A stretch of DNA of 64,000 nucleotides from Lonicera japonica. Taxonomy: Eukaryota > Streptophyta > Magnoliopsida > Dipsacales > Caprifoliaceae. A model generated the notes under the pieces. It was not told the DNA's origin, did not search any database, and saw only the letters and a program-made list of their open reading frames with translations. The translations under genes and the position numbers were made by a program. Below are positions 23,801 to 33,988 of the stretch, one piece after another (the first letter of the stretch is position 1; each line of letters starts with the position of its first letter). Location of the stretch: NCBI GenBank assembly GCA_021464415.1, contig CM038469.1:65512278-65576277 (forward strand). Direction: 5' to 3'.

Positions 23801-24940
23801 GGGGTTCATCACTCCTCCACTCAAGTGTGCAAGCTCCGCCGTGCCTTGTATGGTCTAAAACAAGCCCCTCGTGCCTGGTTTGAAAAGTTTAGTTCTACTA
23901 TTCAAACAATGGGTTTTACCTCTAGTGCTTATGACTATGGGCTCTTCATCAGAAAGAGGACTACTGGTATTACACTTCTGGTTCTGTATGTAGATGACAT
24001 GATTATTACCGGAGATGATACTAATGGTATCTTTGAACTCAAACAATCTCTAAGTCGTCATTTTGAGATGAAAGATCTCGGTCGACTAAACTATTTTTTA
24101 GGGCTTGAAGTGTTATCTGATTCTGCTGGTTACTATCTCTCCCAAGCCAAATATGCTTCTGATCTTCTAAGTCGTGCGGGTCTCACCGACTGCAAAACTG
24201 CGCCTACTCCGTTGGAATCGAATACCAAACTTACTCCTCTTGATGGTACTCCTCTTAGTGATGCAACTTTGTATCGACAACTTGTTGGCAGCCTGGTCTA
24301 TCTCACTGTCACTCGTCCGGACATTGCCCATGCCGTTCACATCGTCAGTCAATTTATGGCTGCTCCACGATCTACTCATTATACTGCCGTTCTTCGCATT
24401 CTCAGATATATTAAAGGAACAATGTTTCACGGCTTGCAGTTCTCATCTACATCTTCCCTTGAACTACGTGCGTATTCTGATTCTGATTGGGCTGGTGATC
24501 CAACTGACAGACGATCAACTACCGGTTACTGCATATTCTTAGGCGATTCGCTTATATCTTGGCGTAGTAAGAAACAAACACTAGTTTCTCACTCCAGCAC
24601 AGAGGCAGAATATCGTGCTCTGGCTGACACCACTCAAGAAATTGTTTGGCTCCGTTGGCTTCTCTCGGACATGGGAGTTCCTCAACATCTCCCAACTGTG
24701 CTTAAATGCGATAATCAAAGTGCTATTCAGATTGCTCACAATGATGTGTTCCATGAACGAACGAAGCATATTGAGATTGACTGTCACTTCATTCGCCAGC
24801 ATATATCCAGCAACACTATTCGTCTCATCCCCATCTCATCCATCGATCAACCCGCGGACATATTCACTAAAGTTCATCCGACAAGTCGCTTTCAGAATTT
24901 GCTTTCCAAACTCAAGCTAACCTCCCATTTACCACCTTGA
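20825..24940 (+). CDS. Copia Gag-Pol polyprotein, intact, 1371 aa
   Basis: One frame encodes all proteins needed for retrotransposition. The Gag part opens with a region common to Copia Gag (LNGPNYIHWSQAMTSFLQ) and ends in two zinc knuckles near residues 237-270 (CTYCHETTHVLLYC and CKYCHKRGPKHWGSDC). The protease motif FDSGCCNHMT has Asp328; the residue after DSG is Cys where Ala is usual. The integrase has an HHCC-type zinc region (LWHSRLGH ... CLSCQLGK), then Asp522 in HSDVWGP, Asp in FRADNAMEY and Glu in SQQNGRAERKH. Reverse transcriptase shows YKARLVAKGFNQEYG and the catalytic YVDD at 1055-1058. RNase H begins near 1216 (AYSDSDWAGDP) with STEAEYRAL. The ATG is 778 bp after the LTR. All key residues are present, so it could be active. 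Confidence 0.97.
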   Translation: MERAEISRPISIILNGPNYIHWSQAMTSFLQARRVWRLITGEVTEPVKKGDESDENFATRQDDWIAKNGDIITWCRNTSIPTINQQFGHFSTGKEVWDFLKIRYTTKDLAHQYQLLTALHAKRQQPSQTIDEFLSEMQILWDQLASSEPVWSCPTDAAKFITYRDQQQVMTLLMALHNKFETVRASLLHRHPLPTLDDVVTALHFEETRLGTNSQISSEVLAVTQSKSTKSSDDCTYCHETTHVLLYCPKRVCKYCHKRGPKHWGSDCYKNPARKSNAKSVTAVASNLQSSNSPPFVTNNDLADMLKQVLSGSANAMSATPGTSWYFDSGCCNHMTSDSTNFLSKNSTTHISPITTADGSSLPVTHIGHVSTSTLSLPSTFHIPKLTINLISVGQLCDLGLTVLFSSSGCHVQDPRTGQVIGIGRKVGRMFELIHLRTPPPVPISTLAAAPTIPTSSMELWHSRLGHMSIDKLRTLISTGRLGTVKSENISCLSCQLGKQPALSFNKSNSLSSAAFDLIHSDVWGPSPHDTMGGSKYFVVFIDDYTRFTWIFLMKNRSELPQLYYHFAQMIQTQFSRPIKIFRADNAMEYKESNFLNFLRQQGTISQYSCPGTSQQNGRAERKHRHILDTVRTLLISSGCPERFWGEAALTAVYTINRHPIPTFHNQSPYERLYGNTPDYNPLKVFGCACFVLLQPHEHSKLEPRSRLCCFLGYGIEHKGYRCWDPVSKRLRVSRHVIFWEHKMFSSISKFHVSNPTTIPFFTSSTDDLYPLHTSVTPISEPAPPDSISSNAISLPADSTSPNPDPNSSINISPGPATDYPHDTDSSNDPAIQSTPRQSTRVRQLPHHLRDYHCYSTIFSLHKPSTYKEASSNPLWQQAMTEELQALKKAKTWELVTLPPGKTAVGCKWVYKIKTKSDGSIDRYKARLVAKGFNQEYGIDYEETFAPVARLTSVRSLIAVAAIRKWKLFQMDVKNAFLNGDLSEEVYMKPPPGVHHSSTQVCKLRRALYGLKQAPRAWFEKFSSTIQTMGFTSSAYDYGLFIRKRTTGITLLVLYVDDMIITGDDTNGIFELKQSLSRHFEMKDLGRLNYFLGLEVLSDSAGYYLSQAKYASDLLSRAGLTDCKTAPTPLESNTKLTPLDGTPLSDATLYRQLVGSLVYLTVTRPDIAHAVHIVSQFMAAPRSTHYTAVLRILRYIKGTMFHGLQFSSTSSLELRAYSDSDWAGDPTDRRSTTGYCIFLGDSLISWRSKKQTLVSHSSTEAEYRALADTTQEIVWLRWLLSDMGVPQHLPTVLKCDNQSAIQIAHNDVFHERTKHIEIDCHFIRQHISSNTIRLIPISSIDQPADIFTKVHPTSRFQNLLSKLKLTSHLPP

Positions 24941-24953
24941 GTTTGAGGGGGGG
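24938..24953 (+). promoter_or_regulatory. Copia polypurine tract
   Basis: TGAGTTTGAGGGGGGG ends one base before the 3' LTR (TGTTAG). It is the expected plus-strand primer site and overlaps the Gag-Pol stop codon. Confidence 0.9.
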
Positions 24954-25210
24954 TGTTAGAAGTGTTAGAAATAATGTAATGTAAAGCTCCATTATTGTAA
25001 AGCATGCTCCATTGTAAAGCTTCTCCATTATTCTTCTTTTCCTTTATTCCCTTCTTTTCCTTTATTCTCCTTGTCTCCCCCATGATTTCTCCTTGTTTTA
25101 GGCTGTCATGTTTCTTCCTTTTCTTGTATATATTCAGGGCTCTTCCCATTGTAAAGACACACACAAATGAATAACATCAAGAACAATTTATTCTCTCTTT
25201 AGTTTTCTAC
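24954..25210 (+). repeat. Copia 3' LTR
   Basis: Identical to the 5' LTR except for one substitution (A at 25030) and the absence of the final A: it ends TCTAC and then runs into flanking GGTCAATTG. Confidence 0.95.
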
Positions 25211-25724
25211 GGTCAATTGTTGTTTTAATGTTTATACTTTCGACGTGACACTATTTTGACAACACAATAAAACATTTATAACAAAATAAGGCCCACTATA
25301 ACTGGATCTCTAACCCAAACCCACATGTTTATGGAATGAGTGCATTGATTGCCGGCCCATATATGCTTTTCTACTAGATAATCTTACTGGTCAACTCATA
25401 TAATGCACGCGGATAAAAATATTTAATAAAATTACCTGATAAATATAGTCATGCTCTATCAAGAATAAAGGGTAATGCATAAATGTCAATATAATTTAGT
25501 ATAATATATCTAAGATCTATTATCACTTTCTGTTCTTTATCACTTTTGAATTAGTACTTGCAATGGTGGTCTACGTAAAAAGGGCAGTTGGAGAGTTCAA
25601 TGTTCCAAAATTGCAATACTTGTATTTTTCTTACTTTTAAAACCAAACTCAGGCAAAAAATTTATTTTTTAAATTGCAATGGTTAGAATCGAACCTAAGC
25701 TCCTTTTGCCCAATTTCTAATGTC
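25211..25724. other. Intergenic flank of the Copia element
   Basis: No gene. A tRNA-like B-box (minus strand GGTTCGATTC at about 25698-25689) with an A-box-like TAGCACAGAGAG nearby may be a SINE relic, but no ends can be fixed. Confidence 0.4.
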
Positions 25725-26080
25725 AACACTCTCTGTGCTACAAGATACTTGGCAACTTAGAAACTACTTTTAGTTAATAGATATTTTTGTGGATTCTTAT
25801 TAAATTGAAATTAATTACTTAAATAAACTGTGTTCTAAAAAATTCAAGATAGACTTTTATAACCTGTAGTTTATTTAAACATGAAATGATAAGAATAAAT
25901 TACTTAACGTTTAACAACTAACTCAACACACACGAGTGATACCTGTGTAATTTGTATATATCCAATTTAAATATAAGACTTAAACAATGGTTGAGCATGC
26001 ATGCAATTAGCTTACAAGTAAAGGTTTAAAATCTTGTACATTTTTTATGAGAAAGAAGGCTACAGGGATAGACTTGACAA

Positions 26081-26154
26081 TTCAAAAAATTGACACAACT
26101 TCGCGATGCTTTGAATTATTCAAAAAATTGACACAACTTTGCGATGCTTTGAAT
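26081..26154. repeat. 37-bp tandem repeat present only in copy 1
   Basis: ATTCAAAAAATTGACACAAC plus TTYGCGATGCTTTGAATT occurs twice in a row here and once in the second copy (28631 onward). It accounts exactly for the length difference left after the large insertion is removed. Confidence 0.85.
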
Positions 26155-26375
26155 TATGTCTTGACTTTATAATATAGATTCACTACATAAGAAATATAAC
26201 ATTGTGACAAATTAATACGGTGAATATTCGTATAGGTATTATATAAAAGGAAAAATGATATTGTGTAAATAGTTTTAAATTTTTTTAAAATATTTAATCC
26301 ATGGAATTGTACATTATGCTTACAAGTTATGAGTTGCAATTCGAACCCACAGTTACCAATTTATATTATTTTTTA

Positions 26376-27991
26376 GGGGCTTTTTGTATTTACCCCAGTT
26401 TTTTTGAATTGTTTTGCATTTAACCCACTTGGATATGTTAATTAGTTGTTGGCCCAATTTAATGGATAATTATGGTTTTGTTTTTAATTTAATAAATTTA
26501 GTTATTTTAATTCATTTTTTGGTTTTCCTTTCTTGCCCTTTTTATTTTCTGATCCTAATATTAATTGTTAAATTAAAAAAATCTAAAATAAGATTTTGTT
26601 GGTTATTATGATTACCCAATTTTTGAAATTCAAACGAAGAATATCTAAAATCCTAACAAACATAATTTCTGCCAAACTTACAGCTAACTTCAACGTTGAA
26701 ATCCATTTAGCCAAACTGCCAAAACATGTTTATCACACTAAATCCAAATAATAAGACTAAAAAGATAAACACAAAAAACCGATGGAAAACCATATTAAAG
26801 CCATAATATAGATGATTCTCACGTGTAGGATTGAACATGTGTTAATGTTGTGAAAATTTCATAACCAAATTACATTTGAGTTAATATTGAAATAAAGTCA
26901 ATGACATGGTATTAGTCATAATACAAATGTTGAAATCATAATACATGTAACCAACTGCTATGGCATTAATATTGAATGCAAAACAGAAAATACATACGAT
27001 AGTCATAATGACATCACTATTGCTGTTATGAGTACGAAAAATGATTCTCCTAATATGACTGGTATATCAACAAAATAGTGCAAATACAACACTTCAACTT
27101 CAGTAGTCATTTTATATAATATATATCCATATACCTCTAAAGGTGGAGAAGTTCATAATCTCCTTATGTAGTCATATTAAATCAAAATCACAAAATAGCT
27201 TATAATACAACTGTTAAATCTATGATAATATGAACTTGAAGTCATATTAATTTGAAAGGACATAACGAGTACCAATACAGCTGATAAATCTAGAAAAATA
27301 TTGATGTGACTTCAAAAAAAGTAGTTTATTGTGTTTTACCAATTACACGAGTTGTAAAAAATCAAAAATAGCTAATATTTTTTACAAAAATAAGCATGAC
27401 TAGAAAAATATCATCAATATTAATGCATTACAACATAATGTAAAATGTCAGGAAAATTTTGACTTAGTAATCTCAAACAAACACATTACATGCACTAACA
27501 TAATTGGATTATGAAGCAAAACTAAGATTAAAAAATGCTAACATTACCTATTCCGTATAAATGAACAGGCTCCAGTGAATCTAATATGAGAACAAGCAGA
27601 CAAAAAGCAATTAGAAACAACGAATTGCAAATGTAAAGGACTATATAGATCGGCAAAAAATATAGGAGTATCTAACAAAATGACAAAGATGCAACAAAAA
27701 CACTTACTTGAATGGATAAATATTGTAAAGGTAGTTATCAAGATAAATGACTAACAATTTACTTAAATCTAGGATATGAAAAATCCAATGTAACTACCAG
27801 GCGGGTTAAACCCTAAATACCAAAAAAGGGCAAACATGACATTTACATCAGAATAAAAATAAAAATATAGAATTAAACATATTAAGTAATTTGGGCCAAA
27901 AACAAAAATAAGGGCCGTTCACTAATTACTCAAACGATGTGGATTTGAGTATTCAACATATGAAAATATTGGGCCAATTACTAATTTGCCG
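26376..27991. mobile_element. Non-autonomous Mutator-like insertion, 1616 bp, 9-bp target duplication
   Basis: The insertion starts GGGGCTTTTTGTATTTACCCC and ends TAATTTGCCG. It is flanked by TATTTTTTA at 26367-26375 and at 27992-28000, a 9-bp duplication typical of Mutator-like elements. The other copy of the host duplication holds the empty site with a single TATTTTTTA at 28880-28888, which proves insertion rather than deletion. The terminal regions are only weakly similar as inverted repeats (for example GGCCCAA with AT-rich sequence and TTGCCCTTTTT). No transposase frame; what the interior carries is unknown. Confidence 0.82.
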
Positions 27992-28274
27992 TATTTTTTA
28001 AACATTCTTTCTTTAAATACTTATATTTAAATAGCGCACGCATCGCCTCGGTAAGAAGCTCTAGTACAACAATACAACATGATCCCCTTAGCTAGTCTTG
28101 ATCTCAAAATTGGGCCAAGTTTTGTAGTTGGAAAAAATATATGGGCCACAAAACTAATTTTCAAACTTTGCTATTAGACCGACCCTGACATTGGGAACTC
28201 TGATTAAACTTAGCTGGTCATGAACCACACGGGACTGTGCTAACAGTACTTATTAACAACCAATACACTGTGCT

Positions 28275-29158
28275 AACACTCTCTGTGCTACAAGATACTT
28301 GGCAACTTAAAAACTACTTTTAGTTAATAGATATTTTTGTGGATTCTAATTAAATTGAAATTAATTACTTAAATAAACTGTGTTCTAAAAAATTCAAGAT
28401 AGACTTTTATAACCTGTAGTTGATTTAAACATGAAATGATAAGAATAAATTACTTAACGTTTAACAACTAACTCAACACACACGAGTGATACCTGTGTAA
28501 TTTGTATATATCCAATTTAAATATAAGACTTAAACAATGGTTGAGCATGCATGCAATTAGCTTACAAGTAAAGGTTTAAAATCTTGTACATTTTTTTATG
28601 AGAAAGAAGGCTACAGGGATAGACTTGACAATTCAAAAAATTGACACAACTTCGCGATGCTTTGAATTATGTCTCGACTTTATAATATAGATTCACTACA
28701 TAAGAAATATAACATTCTGACAAATTAATACGGTGAATATTCGTACAGGTATTATATAAAAGGAAAAATGATATTGTGTAAATAGTTTTAAATTTTTTTA
28801 AAATATTTAATCCATGGAATTGTACATTATGCTGACAAGTTATGAGTTGCAATTCGAACCCACAGTTACCAATTTATATTATTTTTTAAACGTTCTATCT
28901 TTAAATACTTATATTTAAATAGCGCACGCATCACCTCAGTAAGAAGCTCTAGTACAACAATACAACATGATCCCCTTAGCTAGTCTTGATCTCAAAATTG
29001 GGCCAAGTTTTGTAGTTGGAAAAAATATATGGGCCACAATACTAATTTTCAAACTTTGCTATCAGACCGACCCTAACATTGGGAACTCTGATTAAACTTA
29101 GCTGGTCATGAACCACACGGGACTGTGCTAACAGTACTTATTAACAATCAATACACTG
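28275..29158. repeat. Large tandem duplication, copy 2 (empty site)
   Basis: Uninterrupted counterpart of 25725-28270. It retains the pre-insertion arrangement at 28880-28888. It ends AATCAATACACTG where copy 1 ends AACCAATACACTG. Confidence 0.92.
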
Positions 29159-29629
29159 GGCCAATACCAGCCCAATCCAAAAATTAACCCAACCTCAAGC
29201 CCAATCCTAAAACAATGTTGTTAATTCTATTATTAGTCCAATAATGTTGTTTGTAATGTGAATACTAATTCATTTGGGTTTGTTATAGGTGTAATTATCG
29301 AAAGTGAAAGTTATACAAATCGTTTCTCTAGACATGAACACTACTTATGTGCACGGCTTTAGGACTTTTATAAGAGGTGGGTTATGGAAAAAAGATACAA
29401 AAAAAACTACAAAAAAAAATGAACATTTAAAATTAATCATAGAAATCTATTAAAAAAAGGGAGATAAAGGTTAGGGACAAGAAAATGGTAGGGGAGAAGA
29501 GGGGGTATAAAAATAGAGTTAGTTAAGGGATTTAGACTCAGTATATCTATCTTAAAATTAAATGTATGTACTGCTTGTATAATGAAATAATTATATATTC
29601 TTAGCTTTTTTGTGAATAATTAATTAATA
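29159..29629. other. Intergenic, nothing recognised
   Basis: A/G-rich sequence with no open frame of interest, ending at the Helitron-like 3' terminus. Confidence 0.5.
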
Positions 29630-29664
29630 CTAGTTTTTTAACCCGTGCGATTCACAAGTTCATT

Positions 29665-29695
<31 letters not shown>

Positions 29696-29696
<1 letters not shown>

Positions 29697-30259
29697 CGGA
29701 ACATTTCACATAAGGACCGAAACTTACGGACTTGAGGCTTATTTCCGTAATAAGCCAGCGCTAAATGAATATCCCACAAAATAGACTCTCAGTATCGAAA
29801 TCTTCCCTCCCTTTCTCCCCTGTATCACGAGCTCAGTTCTCTCTCAGCCCTCTCTTTCTCACTCACGCACCATCCTCCACGCACTCACTCCATCCTCCGT
29901 CGAGCACTGAGCTCTCCGTTGCGGTCTCTCTCAGTCCGTAAGTCGCGGTCCCTCTCACTCATCCGTCGCAGCAGCTCCAGCATTCCAGGTAAGGGATTTC
30001 GATATAAGGTCCTTCCATTTTCGTTTTCTAGGGCTTATTACGATTGTGGGACTTTGAACTTCTCCCCTCTACCTATCATGCTTTTCCATTTCGAAATCTA
30101 GGCCTAGGGCTCAGCTGATTGTTTAACCCATTTAGCAGATACTTAAATGCCTTCCATTTCGAATGTATTTGAACGGCGAGTTGGTGTTCCATTCGAATGT
30201 GTTCCATTTCGAATGTGTCCATTTAGCAGATTGTTTAACCCATTTAGCAGATACTTAGC
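29696..30259 (+). repeat. Left terminal inverted repeat of the Mutator-like element
   Basis: Inverted copy of 32894-33456. It contains pyrimidine-rich CTCTC sequence (29810-29960) and several ATTCGAATG / ATTTCGAATG motifs near its inner end. Similar but diverged motifs continue inward to about 30500. Confidence 0.95.
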
Positions 30260-30795
30260 AAGAGAGACCACTGTGTATGTGTTTTCATGTTCCACTGTGT
30301 ACGTGTTTTCGTGTTCCATTGTAATGTGTTCCATTGCTGTGACCACTGTGTATGTGTGTGTATATGTTTTCGTGTTCCATTCGAATGTGTTCTATTACTA
30401 TGACAACTGTGAATCTGATTTGGAGTTTGGGATTATTAGACCTGTTGAATCTGATTTGAACACATTGTTGTGACCACTGCGTATCTGTTTTCGAATGAAA
30501 TGAAAAGGGGAGCATGGATAGAATTTGAAGATCAAAAATTGGCCCAAGCTATTGGGATAATTTGGAGTTTGGTATTATTAAACCTGTTGAATCTGATTTG
30601 AATATTGGTTGGGATTATTTTTCTCAAAATTATGTTAAACAATGTGGGTTTAACCTATTATTCCCACATTTTTGGGTTTAACCCATTAACCCATTATGTT
30701 TGCAAGGAAATACAGCCTTCACCATCATCATTCCTATGCTAGCACTACTGGATCATTCAAAGCACTCCAATTCACATAACCAACATCCACCACAC

Positions 30796-32496
30796 TCAAA
30801 CACACACCTGCAACATCTGTCTTGCCGGACAATTTCTCTTATCATGCGATTGGCCCACTTTACCACATCCATGGCAACGTCTAACTTTTTGATTTTTGGC
30901 CCTTCCCAATGCCTTCTCCTTTCCTCCTTTGAGCCGTTTCCCACAACCTTTTGCTCGTACTAGATCAGGTTCATTGTAAGTAGAAGGAGCATTACAAGAA
31001 TCATGCGCACTAGTAGTACCACCACCAATTTTATTACTTTTCTCCGTAACGACCAAGGCACTTGCGCGTGTACTAACAAAGGCATCAATTTGCTCATTAA
31101 TGCCTTGCAATCCATCGGTATATATCTTCGTTGTTTCTTCACATGCTAAGGCCTTCTCAATTGCTTTCAAACTCAATTGGATAAGTCGACTTTTCTTTGC
31201 GAGATACGAACTATCATTGACTACTTCCACGCCATCTGATTTCCAAATACAATCCGAGAACTCATTTCTGTAAATACCATACTTGCATGCATCAATCTTT
31301 TCTGAGAACTTCATTAATATATGCCAACTACAATACCTGTGAAAAGAATTAAACAAAGTCTTATTATATGCCGGCTATGAATAAACATATTTGGAAGTAA
31401 AAATGCAAGAATAAGAATTGTAATACCTGTGAAAAGTATTTGGAAGAATAATAGGAAAAGCTGTAGTCATAGCCGGGTCTTGATCAGTAATAATCATTTT
31501 TGGAGCACCACCGGGCATACTTTCCAAAAATTGTGTAAATAGCCATACAAAATCATCAATACTCTCGTGATTTAAGAATCCACAACCAAAAATGATTGTT
31601 TGACCATGATTATTAACCCCCATTATTGGCGCAAATATCAAGCCGTACCGATTAGTATTGTAAGTAGTATCAAAGATTACCACATCACCATAAAACTTGT
31701 AAGCCCGCCTCGAAGTTGCATCAGACCAAAAACAACGAGTAATCTTTTTTTCATCATCGGCCTCAATTTTAAAAGTAAACGAAGGATTCTTTACTTGTTC
31801 TAATTTCAAATACTCAAAAAACATTTCACCGTCATGACCCTTCGTATTGGCACGTATATCTCTTTCATGATTGTACAAATCTCTTTGTGTGCACCCAACA
31901 TTTTCTATGCCTCCAGATTGCACTTCAAGTAAACTAAATTGTTTATGCTGGGCTATATTTACCATAGATAACTGTTTAGTTAAAGATTTTGTTGCGGCTG
32001 AAACACTACGATGTGACCTTAAAAGGTGAGTCTTTGTTGGGGTTGTTAACGGGTGGGAGTGGCCCTCGTTGAAAACAGAAACAGTGAATTTCTCGCAGTT
32101 TACTTTTAAAACGGCGAGTTTGGCATTACAACCCTCACCTACGCTTCCCCGACGTCTTTTTCTTCCAACATCAGCCAGTGCCGAACTTATTCCTTGTTTA
32201 AAACAAACATATTCCTTCCTTCTAACCTCGTCACTTCCCGGATCTTTTTTAGTAGTCCAACTCCGTACACTAAACCCACATTCTTTAGCATAAGCATTAT
32301 AAAACAAAAGAACATCATCTAACGTATCAAATTGTTGCCCTTTTTTTGGCTTTAATGAATCCGATACTTGAGGAGTATATATCCTACTAGCAGAACCACA
32401 ATTTTCATCCAAGCCTAACTCTAAATTAACTTGTTTATCAACTTCGAAACTTGAATTTCCACAACTTCCCCCTACTTCATTGTTCAAATTTTCCAT
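30796..32496 (-). CDS. FAR1/FHY3-type MULE transposase, spliced, SWIM region deleted
   Basis: Two exons, 32496-31427 and 31336-30796, joined across a 90-nt intron (CACAG|GTATTA ... TTTTCACAG|G), give 536 residues without a stop. Order: acidic N-terminus; FAR1 DNA-binding domain at about residues 55-150 (FDTLDDVLLFYNAYAKECGF, GCNAKLAV, HSHPL); MULE transposase core from about 275 to 375 with Asp in FDTTYNTNRYG, Asp in MIITDQDPAM and the CSWH motif at the exon junction; then a basic tail with a zinc knuckle CHGCGKVGQSHDKRNC. Family members are usually 650-850 residues with a SWIM zinc finger and a third catalytic Glu after the CxxH motif. Here CIWKSDGVEV is followed almost at once by the post-SWIM part (AKKSRLIQLS), so both seem lost. 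It may bind DNA but probably cannot catalyse transposition. Confidence 0.9.
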
Positions 32497-32893
32497 TTCT
32501 CACAAACGATTGTAATGATCCTATATATATTACACAAAATACACATGGATCAGTTTCGTTTTTAAATTTACATTCAAAATGGAAGGCATATAATGAACCT
32601 ATATATATTACATAAAATACACATGGATCAGTTTTAAACAGAGGCCATTGGTCTCTCTTTCAGCTGGAGCTTCTGTCCACAGAAACAGTGGAGAAGTATA
32701 TGTTTGTTATTGGGTTCCCATGAATTAGTTTTTTAATAAACACATTCGAAATGGAAGGCATTTAATGAAGGAAATTCGAAAACACAAACACAGTGGTCAC
32801 AGAAACAGTGGATAAGTATAGGTTTGTTATTGGGTTTCCATGAATTAGTTTTTTAATTAACATATTTGAAATGGAAGGCATTTAATGAAGGCA

Positions 32894-33456
32894 GCTAAGT
32901 ATCTGCTAAATGGGTTAAACAATCTGCTAAATGGACACATTCGAAATGGAACACATTCGAATGGAACACCAACTCGCCGTTCAAATACATTCGAAATGGA
33001 AGGCATTTAAGTATCTGCTAAATGGGTTAAACAATCAGCTGAGCCCTAGGCCTAGATTTCGAAATGGAAAAGCATGATAGGTAGAGGGGAGAAGTTCAAA
33101 GTCCCACAATCGTAATAAGCCCTAGAAAACGAAAATGGAAGGACCTTATATCGAAATCCCTTACCTGAATGCTGGAGCTGCTGCGACGGATGAGTGAGAG
33201 GGACCGCGACTTACGGACTGAGAGAGACCGCAACGGAGAGCTCAGTGCTCGACGGAGGATGGAGTGAGTGCGTGGAGGATGGTGCGTGAGTGAGAAAGAG
33301 AGGGCTGAGAGAGAACTGAGCTCGTGATACAGGGGAGAAAGGGAGGGAAGATTTCGATACTGAGAGTCTATTTTGTGGGATATTCATTTAGCGCTGGCTT
33401 ATTACGGAAATAAGCCTCAAGTCCGTAAGTTTCGGTCCTTATGTGAAATGTTCCGT
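32894..33456 (-). repeat. Right terminal inverted repeat of the Mutator-like element
   Basis: Inverted copy of 29696-30259. It lies upstream of the transposase start (ATG at 32496) and is the likely promoter end. Confidence 0.95.
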
Positions 33457-33641
33457 ATATATATATATATATATATATATTACTTCTTGATTATTTTTTT
33501 ATTAGATGGACTCTAAATTAAAGATATATAATTGTTCTTTTCAATTGTAGGAATTCCATAAAAATAATGGAAAGGGATTGAAGAACTGTTATTAAACAAT
33601 AGTATTAGAAATTTAGTGCATAATTCATGTAAAAGAAAGAA

Positions 33642-33787
33642 AATATTAAGGGAAATGATATTAGCACTCCAAAATCATTTTTAGTGACATAAAAAGTGTT
33701 CCAAAAGGTCTATATAAGTGTCACTAAAAGTGATTTTGGAGTGCCTTAGGACAATTGTGGAGTGCTAATATCATTTCTCAATATTAA
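33642..33787. mobile_element. Small hAT-type MITE, 130 bp, 8-bp target duplication
   Basis: The element at 33650-33779 has terminal inverted repeats GGGAAATGATATTAGCACTC and, on the other strand, GAGAAATGATATTAGCACTC. It is flanked by AATATTAA at 33642-33649 and 33780-33787. No coding capacity. Confidence 0.8.
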
Positions 33788-33988
33788 ATCCTTGTACAAA
33801 TCTAATAGTATATATATAAATATAATGCAATAAATATAAATGGTATATATATATAAATAGTAGTTTATATAAAATCTAATAAGTGTATCTATAAATATGC
33901 AATAAATATAATTACACGTGACAATTAAAAAGTCTTGTTAACATTTAATGCAATAAATTCTTCTCACTCCTCTTATTTTATATATATA

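Larger units (their letters stand above)
19789..25210 (+). mobile_element. Complete Ty1/Copia LTR retrotransposon
   Basis: Two LTRs (258 and 257 bp) enclose a primer-binding site, a leader of about 780 bp, one Gag-Pol frame of 1371 codons and a polypurine tract. Domain order Gag - protease - integrase - reverse transcriptase - RNase H defines Copia. The LTRs differ at one internal base (G at 19865, A at 25030) and the frame is uninterrupted, so the insertion is recent. A clean 5-bp target duplication is not visible: GAGTC precedes the element and GGTCA follows it, and the last base of the 3' LTR is missing. Confidence 0.97.
25725..28270. repeat. Large tandem duplication, copy 1 (interrupted by a 1.6-kb insertion)
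   Basis: Positions 25725-26375 match 28275-28888, and 28001-28270 match 28889-29158, with a low level of scattered substitutions. Without the insertion at 26376-28000 and a 37-bp internal repeat, this copy would be 884 bp, the same as copy 2. It includes AATAGCGCACGCATCRCCTC and GGGCCAAGTTTTGTAGTTGG. No coding signal. Confidence 0.92.
29696..33456 (-). mobile_element. Mutator-like element with about 564-bp terminal inverted repeats and a FAR1-type transposase
   Basis: The ends at 29696-30259 and 32894-33456 are inverted copies that differ only by one C (present on the left near 29988, absent on the right). Both begin ACGGAACATTTCACATAAGG. The element sits in a TA repeat, so the 9-bp target duplication cannot be told from the (TA)n flanks. 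The single gene runs on the minus strand from just inside the right repeat, so the repeat probably supplies promoter and leader. Near-identical long repeats indicate recent mobility, though the encoded transposase looks incomplete. Confidence 0.9.

Noticed and set aside
25640..25760. SINE or tRNA gene suggested by GGTTCGATTC on the minus strand
   Set aside because: No cloverleaf can be formed and no ends or target duplication were seen; noted only in the flank entry.
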